Shown in pieces: positions 6,696 through 14,200 of a stretch of DNA of 64,000 nucleotides. The stretch is from DAISIK01 sp036822055. GTDB lineage: Bacteria > Verrucomicrobiota > Verrucomicrobiia > Opitutales > Puniceicoccaceae. The notes below the pieces were generated by a model. That model did not search any database. It saw only the letters and a program-made list of their open reading frames with translations, and had not been told where the DNA came from. The first letter of the stretch is position 1, and each line of letters opens with the position of its first letter. The stretch spans positions 69,659 through 133,658 of the forward strand of contig DAISIK010000002.1 in NCBI GenBank assembly GCA_036822055.1, given 5' to 3'. The position numbers and the translations under genes are program-made.

Positions 6696-8951
6696 CTACG
6701 CTCCCCGTAGCGGAACCAAAAGGCGCAGGCTGTTCAAACAAACCAACACGGTGCTGCCCTCATGGGCGACCACCCCGATCGTTAGGGGAATCAGCCCGGC
6801 AATCGAGACCAGCATCATCACCGCCACGGTCCCCAGGGAAATCGCTATATTCTGCCGAATGATCCTGCGGGCTCGCCGACTCAAGCGAAACGCCCCCAAT
6901 AGCTTCTCCAGGTCATCTTTCATCAAAACGATCTCAGCCTGTTCCAGCGCCGCATCGCTGCCTCGCGTTCCCATCACAATAGCCACCTCGGCAGCGGCCA
7001 AACCAGGGGCATCGTTCACCCCATCGCCCACCATCGCGACCTTGCGTCCGTCACGACCCAATTCCTCGATTAGCCTGACTTTATCCTCGGGGAAGAGGCC
7101 CGCTTCGATCCGGCCTACCCCAATCTCCTGACCTACTTTCTCCGCTGTCCCCAAGCGGTCCCCCGTCAGCATCACGGTGTCTACCCCTTCAGCGTGGAGC
7201 CGCGCAACCACCCCCTGGGAGCTGGTACGAATCTCATCTTGAAGGAGAATCCTCCCCAGCAAACCTTCGTGGATTACCCAAACCTCACTGCACTCCGGGG
7301 GCGGCTCGGGGATCGTCGCCATGGCCTCTGCAAGTTCTCCCTGTTGGAGAAGTTCTCTTCTTCCCAAAAAGCACACGCGATCTCCTGCCTTGGCACGGAT
7401 TCCCTGCCCCGCAATTTGCTCAAAACCTGCCACCTCGACCGCCTCAATCCCAAGCTCTTTGCCATAAGCAGTGATGGCTCGGGCGATCGGATGCCTCGAA
7501 TAGGCCTCCATGCTAACCGCGAGCCGGGTAATCGTCGCTTCCTGCCCTTCCGGAAAACTCTCCACGCTGACCACCCGAAGCTCACCGGTCGTCAGGGTTC
7601 CTGTCTTGTCCAGGGCCACCGTATCAATCTGGTTGAGCTTTTCAATGGCCGCCCCCCCTCGGAAAAGGATTCCCTGGCGTGCTCCAGAGGCTATCGCTGC
7701 CAGAATGGCCGACGGAATCGAAAGGACCAAAGCGCAAGGACTGGCCACCACAAGGAAGGTCATTGCTCGATAAAAGGCCGACGGGGCGCCTCCATCACCC
7801 ACCCAAGGCGCCGCTCCAAGGCCCTGCCACCAAAAGAAAAACACCGCCACCGTCGCCGCTAGTACCAGGTAAGTATACCGGGTTCCAAAACGGTCCGTGA
7901 ACCGCTGGCTTGGAGCCCGCCGATTCTGCGCGTCATTGATCAGAGAAATCACCTTTTGGAGCGCACTCTCCCGCGCTGGTCGAGAAGCCTCATACTCCGC
8001 GACACCCCAGAGGTTGAGGGTGCCGCCGAAAACCTCGCTTCCCGATTCCTTCGCAACCGGCGTGGCCTCCCCGGTCAAGGTCGATTCGTCAGCGGCCGTC
8101 TTCCCCGACTGAATGACGCCATCCACTGGAAAAAGTTCATCAGGCATCACCACCAGGAGATCTCCGGGGACAATGCACTCGATTGGCACCGTCTCCTCAT
8201 CGCCACTACTCGAGCGCCGACGAGCTGTTTGAGGCGCGGCATCAATCAACGAACGGATCTCCCGGTGGGTCCGGTACAGGGCAAAATGTTCGAGCGCCCC
8301 CGAGAGGCTGAACAGAAAAAGCAAGAGCGCTCCCTCCGTGTAGGCTCCAATCGCACTGGCCCCCAAAGCCACCGCCAACATCAGGAAATGAATATCAAGA
8401 ACCCGCTGCCGTAGCTTTGCCACCGTATCCTGTGCGGCATCCCACCCTCCTGCCACGAAAGCAATCCCGTAGGCCAGGCCTGCAACCCAACTGGGGAAAT
8501 AGGCAGAGCCCGAGACCGAAACTGCGATCAATAAACTCACCCCGCAACCCCCCGCCAACCAAGCCTGCTTCCGCCAATCCTCCTCCTCTTCCTGAACCGG
8601 AGCACCGACAGGGCTTTCAGGCCACGTAAAATCCCTCCACTTCCAGAACTGCGGAGCTGTCAGGCAGGTTGGCTTCTCCAGCAAAAGATCATCCCGGATC
8701 CTTTTTTCCACGATCCCACCGCCAGCCAACCCACGAGCCTCCCGCTCCACCTGCCATACTGCATCTACTGAGCGAAGGGTTTCAGCAATCTGGCGCTCCA
8801 GCCGCGCCAGATCAACCGGACCCAGGGTGGCCACCGAGAAACGACGGGTCTCCGGATTGACCAACAAAGCCTCGACGCTCGCCTCTCCTTTGAGGAACTC
8901 AACTAAGGCCACCTTCCAGGAAATATCGCTCCTAACTCTCGAGACACCCAT
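6696..8951 (-). CDS. P1B-4 type heavy-metal transporting ATPase
   Basis: 751-residue P-type ATPase. Seen in order: an N-terminal soluble region without CXXC metal sites, the TGEATPV actuator loop, the membrane metal motif SPC in VVASPCALVLSIPSAI, the phosphorylation site DKTGTLTTGE, the nucleotide-binding HP motif in YSRHPIA, the hinge GDGVNDAPGLA, and a last-helix motif HEGSTVLVCLNSLRLL. SPC plus HEGST is the signature of subgroup P1B-4 (Co, Zn, Fe or Cd export in known members), not the CPC copper pumps such as CcoI. I used the ATG at 8951; an ATG at 9032 would add 27 residues without family support and would approach the blaI control region. It is divergent from blaI. Confidence 0.88.
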   Translation of the reverse strand: MGVSRVRSDISWKVALVEFLKGEASVEALLVNPETRRFSVATLGPVDLARLERQIAETLRSVDAVWQVEREARGLAGGGIVEKRIRDDLLLEKPTCLTAPQFWKWRDFTWPESPVGAPVQEEEEDWRKQAWLAGGCGVSLLIAVSVSGSAYFPSWVAGLAYGIAFVAGGWDAAQDTVAKLRQRVLDIHFLMLAVALGASAIGAYTEGALLLFLFSLSGALEHFALYRTHREIRSLIDAAPQTARRRSSSGDEETVPIECIVPGDLLVVMPDELFPVDGVIQSGKTAADESTLTGEATPVAKESGSEVFGGTLNLWGVAEYEASRPARESALQKVISLINDAQNRRAPSQRFTDRFGTRYTYLVLAATVAVFFFWWQGLGAAPWVGDGGAPSAFYRAMTFLVVASPCALVLSIPSAILAAIASGARQGILFRGGAAIEKLNQIDTVALDKTGTLTTGELRVVSVESFPEGQEATITRLAVSMEAYSRHPIARAITAYGKELGIEAVEVAGFEQIAGQGIRAKAGDRVCFLGRRELLQQGELAEAMATIPEPPPECSEVWVIHEGLLGRILLQDEIRTSSQGVVARLHAEGVDTVMLTGDRLGTAEKVGQEIGVGRIEAGLFPEDKVRLIEELGRDGRKVAMVGDGVNDAPGLAAAEVAIVMGTRGSDAALEQAEIVLMKDDLEKLLGAFRLSRRARRIIRQNIAISLGTVAVMMLVSIAGLIPLTIGVVAHEGSTVLVCLNSLRLLVPLRGA

Positions 8952-9051
8952 ATCTTCGTCTTTACCGCTGAATCCCTTAAAACACCATCCCTTTCTCTGG
9001 CTTCCCTTTCGATACCAGAAGTAACCTGTCAACCCCGTGTTGCGACGAGGC

Positions 9052-9065
9052 GCGAATTTTTTCGC
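9052..9065. promoter_or_regulatory. Candidate BlaI-family operator 1
   Basis: GCGAATTTTTTCGC, an inverted repeat with GCGAA/TTCGC arms, lies in the divergent region between the metal ATPase gene and blaI. A second copy with the same outer bases follows 29 bp later. Assignment to the BlaI-type repressor is inferred from position and repetition; the arms differ from the TACA/TGTA dyads of staphylococcal BlaI/MecI. Confidence 0.5.
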
Positions 9066-9080
9066 TTTTTAGGTTTGACT

Positions 9081-9094
9081 GCGAATAAATTCGC
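9081..9094. promoter_or_regulatory. Candidate BlaI-family operator 2
   Basis: GCGAATAAATTCGC, a 6-bp-arm dyad, sits directly after a TTGACT hexamer (9075-9080) that could be a -35 element, 76 bp before the blaI start. It matches operator 1 in 11 of 14 positions, differing only in the central three. Confidence 0.55.
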
Positions 9095-9169
9095 CGCAAT
9101 GTCTTCAATCAAGGGTTCTAGTTTTTCTCTAAAAGTCACTCCAATCCCCAAGGATCCCCCACTTTTCCC

Positions 9170-9562
9170 ATGGCCAGACCGAAAACAAAAAAAGGTATCC
9201 TCACCGACCTTGAAATGGAGATCATGCAAATCATTTGGAGCCACTCGGTTCCCTCAGATGTTGAGACCATTTCCGCTCAGCTCGAGACCCGTAGCCGAAA
9301 GCTGGCCCCCCCAAGCATTCGCACAATGCTGGGGATCCTTGAAGAAAAAGGCTTTGTCAGCCGCTCTCAGGAAGGGCGTCGTCACTGCTTCACCGCCAAA
9401 ATCACCCGCCCCGAAGCGCAGCAAAACCTTCTCGGTGAGGTAGTCGATACTGCTTTTCAAGGCTCTCCTTCTGCCCTCTTCGCTGCCCTTCTCGGTTCCG
9501 ACAAGCTCAAGGCCAGCGATCTGGAGACCATTCGCTCTCTGATCGACAAATCTCGTCCCTGA
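9170..9562 (+). CDS. blaI: BlaI/MecI-family transcriptional repressor
   Basis: 130-residue winged-helix repressor of the BlaI/MecI/CopY type. The N-terminal domain begins LTDLEMEIMQIIW, continues with the recognition segment SIRTMLGILEEKGFVSRSQEGRRHCF, and is followed by a C-terminal dimerisation part (about residues 75-130). Regulators of this class are cleaved or released when a partner membrane peptidase senses a signal. The M56 peptidase gene follows after 3 bp, the normal two-component arrangement. Two inverted repeats upstream are likely autoregulatory sites. No beta-lactamase or penicillin-binding protein gene is adjacent, so the regulated target is probably something else. Confidence 0.9.
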   Translation: MARPKTKKGILTDLEMEIMQIIWSHSVPSDVETISAQLETRSRKLAPPSIRTMLGILEEKGFVSRSQEGRRHCFTAKITRPEAQQNLLGEVVDTAFQGSPSALFAALLGSDKLKASDLETIRSLIDKSRP

Positions 9563-9565
9563 ACC

Positions 9566-11173
9566 ATGGATTCGCCCGCCCCGCTCCTCTCCTACCTCGC
9601 CGGCGTTCTCTGGCAAGGCTTCCTCCTTCTCTGCCTCATCTGGATCGCTGACCGCCTCAGCCCCAACGTCCGCGCTGCCATCAAGGCACGGGTCTGGTTG
9701 GTCGCTCTCCTCCTCGTTCCCCTCCTTCCTCTCCTCTCCGCTCTTCCGGGCAGGATCGCTCCTACCCAGCCCATCGTCCAGCCGCCCTTCAGCATTACCG
9801 TCCCAGCTTGGTTCTCCACCGCTCCAATCTCCACCCAGCAAACTGCCCCATCCCTTCCCTCCCACCCCCCATCCTCCACCGATCCCTCCCTCTCGCCTGC
9901 TATCGTTTATAGTTTCTACGGGTTCGGGATTCTTCTGGCCTCGGTCCCCCTCATCCTTGCCCTCCACCGGCTACACCGAGCCACCCGTAGTGCCAAACCC
10001 ATTACAGACCCCGCCATTCTTGACGGCTTCGAAGCCGCTGCTTCCAGCGTTGGGCTTGATGCGCCTTGCTTTCTCATGACCTCTCCAACGGTGAAGGCGC
10101 CCATCTCGCTTGGAGTTTTCCATTACCGCATCCTCCTCCCTAAATCGATCGGCGCCGAACTCGATCCCGCCGAGATGCGCGACCTGCTCCTACACGAGGC
10201 AACTCACATTCGCCGTCTTGATCCCCCGGCTCTCTTCCTGCTCGCCCTCCTCCGTTCTTTCTTTTTCTTTCATCCACTCTATTGGATCGGTTTCAAACGC
10301 TACGCCACCCTCGCAGAACACGCTGCCGATTCTGCCGTCGTCTCCACCACTCGCGAACCAGTTTCCTACACCTCGTTCCTCGTCAAAATGGCTGAGCGTT
10401 GCCTTCATCAGGAGCCCAATCTCGCCCCTGGCATCCTCCGCCGAAAATCCGAACTCCTCCGTCGAGCCGAGCTCCTCCTTGCCAACCGGCGTTCCCATGC
10501 CAGTGGCTTCCGCGGCATCCCCTTCGGAATTATTTCCTTTCTCGCCGTCGGTATCGCTTGGTCCTGCCCTCTCGAAAAAGGCCCCGATACTTATCATCAT
10601 TCAAACAAGGATCCTCGCTCCAGTTTTACGGAACAGCCCCTGGAAAAAAGAGCCGCCCCGGAGAAGAATCTTCAAACGCTTCAAGCCTGGTTCCACGGCG
10701 ACAAACAGCCAGCATCCGATGCCTCTCCTGATGAGCTGAGCACCAGACTCGTCCGAAAGGAACTAGGTCTCCAGCTTCCCGTTGAACTACTCGAGTACGG
10801 GCACACCTTTTCAGAAGCAGATCAGGAAAAGGCGACCTTCCTCCGAGGTATCGACGCCGCCGAAAGACCGTTCGTTCTCGCCGTCGACCGAAGGTACACC
10901 CATCCGAACGCTGGTCAGCTAATCTGGGGCAGCCCAAGTCTGGACGGGCGGGGAGAGCGGCTGGCCTTTGGCTCCGAACGTGAAAATGCCGCCTACCGTC
11001 TTCTTCAGTCCTGGGTCGCCGACCGCCTCAATCCAAACCAGCAGGCCCTGCTCTTCGCTCCCTCAACCGACTTTTGGCAGTTCGCCACCGGTCAGGGAGA
11101 TGCCGCCGATTTGATGGTGGGAGTGACCGACTTCCTCAACACCGCCCGAAACCTCAGCCAGACCCACCGTTAG
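9566..11173 (+). CDS. M56-family membrane metallopeptidase (BlaR1-like signal transducer)
   Basis: 535-residue membrane protein with hydrophobic helices near residues 8-25, 40-55, 110-130 and 310-330. The zinc-peptidase motif HEATH is in the cytoplasmic loop (LLLHEATHIRRLDP), followed by a segment with EHAAD typical of M56 enzymes. In BlaR1 this domain inactivates the BlaI repressor after ligand binding outside. Here the extracytoplasmic C-terminal part (about 335-535) shows no SxxK penicillin-binding motif and resembles nothing I recognise, so the signal is unknown. Cotranscribed with blaI. Confidence 0.87.
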   Translation: MDSPAPLLSYLAGVLWQGFLLLCLIWIADRLSPNVRAAIKARVWLVALLLVPLLPLLSALPGRIAPTQPIVQPPFSITVPAWFSTAPISTQQTAPSLPSHPPSSTDPSLSPAIVYSFYGFGILLASVPLILALHRLHRATRSAKPITDPAILDGFEAAASSVGLDAPCFLMTSPTVKAPISLGVFHYRILLPKSIGAELDPAEMRDLLLHEATHIRRLDPPALFLLALLRSFFFFHPLYWIGFKRYATLAEHAADSAVVSTTREPVSYTSFLVKMAERCLHQEPNLAPGILRRKSELLRRAELLLANRRSHASGFRGIPFGIISFLAVGIAWSCPLEKGPDTYHHSNKDPRSSFTEQPLEKRAAPEKNLQTLQAWFHGDKQPASDASPDELSTRLVRKELGLQLPVELLEYGHTFSEADQEKATFLRGIDAAERPFVLAVDRRYTHPNAGQLIWGSPSLDGRGERLAFGSERENAAYRLLQSWVADRLNPNQQALLFAPSTDFWQFATGQGDAADLMVGVTDFLNTARNLSQTHR

Positions 11174-11196
11174 CCAACCTTTTTTTACACTAAATC

Positions 11197-11210
11197 GCGA
11201 ATTAATTCAC
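11197..11210. promoter_or_regulatory. Candidate BlaI-family operator 3
   Basis: GCGAATTAATTCAC, matching the two dyads before blaI in 10-12 of 14 positions and containing the palindrome GAATTAATTC. It lies 19-32 bp before the start of the 1963-residue secreted protein gene, a position where a bound repressor would block transcription or early elongation. Confidence 0.5.
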
Positions 11211-11228
11211 TCCACTACTCGTACTCCT

Positions 11229-14200
11229 ATGGTTACCAGCTCTTATCCCTCCCGATTTCTCCGCAAACTTCTTTGCGCCGCCTCCATACTCTGTCTTTGC
11301 AACCCCCACCTTCCCTTGCTCGGCCAGGATACCCACCTGCGCCCCGCCATCGCTGAGGTCACTTCCCGGATGTTGGCCGAAAACCCGCCCCCCATCGGAG
11401 TGAACGAGATTGGGGACATGGGTGGCACTACCTTCGGCAAAGGCAACCTCATCCACGACTGGGGTTTTGAAGCGGCTAGCATCCGCCACCGCCACCGGAT
11501 CCTTGATTCGGGTGTCGAAAATGGTCGCCCATGGGTAACCCTCGACGGTCTCGGAGTCAGCCGCTACAATCTAGTGTCCTCTGGATACCTCAGCGGAGCA
11601 GATTACCGGATCTATCGCCTTCTTGATTCAAGCGGCAACCCGCTTCCCAACAATCCGGACAGTGGCTACCTCGATCTTAGTGATGCGGCCAGCTACCAAC
11701 CGGTCGCCAGCGGTCAGGTTCCCCAGGCTGGAACTCCCGGCCTACCCCAAGGAGGCTGGGTAGTAGAGTCTTATGCTGAAATGCGGCACGGCGGTTTTGT
11801 GCGCGGTAGCACCAACTTTACGGACAATGCTTTTCTTGAAAACGGGACGAATTACTACTACGCGGTGGCTGCTGTCTATGCCTCGGGTGAACAAAGTTTT
11901 GATCCGTTTGAGTCCTCTACCATGGCTGGACTGATCGAACTCGCCGTCAACCCATCGGCAAGTACCTCCGCCGGTCCTTTCATCATTCAAAACCAATGGT
12001 CGGGACCGGGACTCGACTTCCCTCGAATGGATCCGGGAAATTGGTTCAACTTTCAACCAGCCCCCGTTGGAGCCATCTCGCTCATTTCGTGGCAACTGCT
12101 CGATGCCAGCAACCAGCCCATCAGTCTTCCCAGCGGTCTCACTTTCGATACCCTTACCGGTGAACTCTCCGGAGCCCCCGAAACCGTTTGGCCGGATGGC
12201 ACCATTCTTCGCTTCCGCCTTCAGGCCGCCAATGGCACATCCACCCGCGACTTCATTGTCAATGCCCCCCTGCTTGAAGCACCTCTTCTGGGTCGACGCC
12301 CTCCCCAGCCAACAAATCTCTCTGCCTCCCCGGGTGATGGTTTCGTCCACCTCAGCTGGGACGCCAGTTCCGACCCGGATGTGGTCGCCTACCGGGTCTA
12401 TCGCTCTCCCGTTCCAAACGCCCAGACCCGCGAGCGAGTTTACCTTGAAGAGGGAGCCGACCAACCCCTCCGCTGGGACTACATCCATTTCGATACCCGC
12501 ATTCTTCAGCCCGACCCGTCCTGGTCCCACCCTCGCTTCCGCCAAGGCTTCGTCAACGACATCTGGCGCCCAAGAGCGGGATCCGATGGACTCACGGTGC
12601 GCCGGGTCCTTCACCCGGTCGCTCCTCCAGGCGCCATGGTCCATTCCGGCGAGGCCTGCCTCGAGATCAACGCTACCACCAGCGGCCCGCAAGTAATCAA
12701 TGGACCAGCACTTTTCTACCCGGTCACTGGCGAGGGGGAATCCCGCTGGTATGCCTTTCTCGAGCCCGGGGAAACCTACCGCTACGAAGCATGGATGCGT
12801 CACGACGGCCTCGCCAACCCCGTCGTACGCCTCACCTTCCAACAGATGTATGAGTCGGTTGGACAGGATTTTAGTCTGACCAACGATTGGGCGCTCTATA
12901 CCTTCACCTTCACGGCCCCGGAGCCGCCAACCATTGATCGTGGCCACGGCCTGCCCTCAATCGAGTTCAATGGCCCCGGTACCGTCCACGTCGATAACAT
13001 CCGCCTTTTCCGAGCCGACCAGGAATCTGGGATTCCCGGTCTGGAACTCCCCGACGCCCGCAACTGGGCAGCGCTGCAAGCATTCAATCCAACGACCGGA
13101 CGCAAGGGGGTCCTCCGGGACATTTGGAGCGGTCTCGGTGCCTACTTCATCCCCGACATGCTCCGCCTCCAGCGGAACAGTAGCGTGACCTTCGACTGGT
13201 TCCAGGCATTTACCCCCGACAATCGGCCTACCATCCCATTCATGCTTCAGTTCGCCTACTTAACAGGCGAAACCACGGAAGACCGAATGGTTCCCTGGAT
13301 CACCATAAACTCGAATGCCAGCATTGAGGAATGGGAAATGTTCATCGAATACCTCATCGAACCGATTGACCCATCCGACCCAGCCGAAGTAGCGGATAAA
13401 CCCCTGGCCTACCTGCGCTACCAGCAACGAGGAGTAGCCACTCCCTGGATCGATGAATTCCGCCAGGTCATCGTCGAATTTGCGAACGAAACCTGGCATC
13501 AGCAAGCCGTTGAAGCCCAGTGGTCAGGATGGGGACCAACCTACGCGGTTGGTTCAGGGGGGCGCGAATTTGGCCTTTACGCAGCCTATATCACCACCAC
13601 CTTGGAAAACCTCAACCCACGCCTCGCCAACCTGCGCGCCCAGGGACGCCTCACATTCAACATGGGAGACAACTACTTTCCCTATGTGATCGATGGAATC
13701 GAATTTGTTCCGAACATCACCGCTATCGGGCACGCTACCTACGTTGGACCCCGGTGGGAAACCGGCGACACCCTCAACACCGTCTTTGATGACGACGGGG
13801 TTCAGACCACTCTTCTCGCTCACGCTGAGAGCTTCGCCCTCGACCTTGAACGATGGCGTGTCGAACGCGAGCAAATCGCCCAAGAGCACGGCATCTGGGT
13901 CGATTTTCAGTCCTACGAGGGCGGCCCTAGCGGCTACTCAATAGACGGACCTGACGACTTGAGAGCCATAGCTGAACTTTACGGAAAAAGCCTCGCCATG
14001 GGTGTCGCCTCCCTCGACGGCTGGCTCTCTGCCTACGAAAACGGCTTCACCGAAATGGCGTTCTACAGCTTCACCGCCCGAGAAACCTGGGCCTCCCATA
14101 CCCTCCATACAACCAACTACCCGAACGGCTATCAGCCCCACACTGGCTGGCTGGCAGTGCAGATGCGCAACCGCTACGCCAGCGGTCATCTAGTCGCCGT

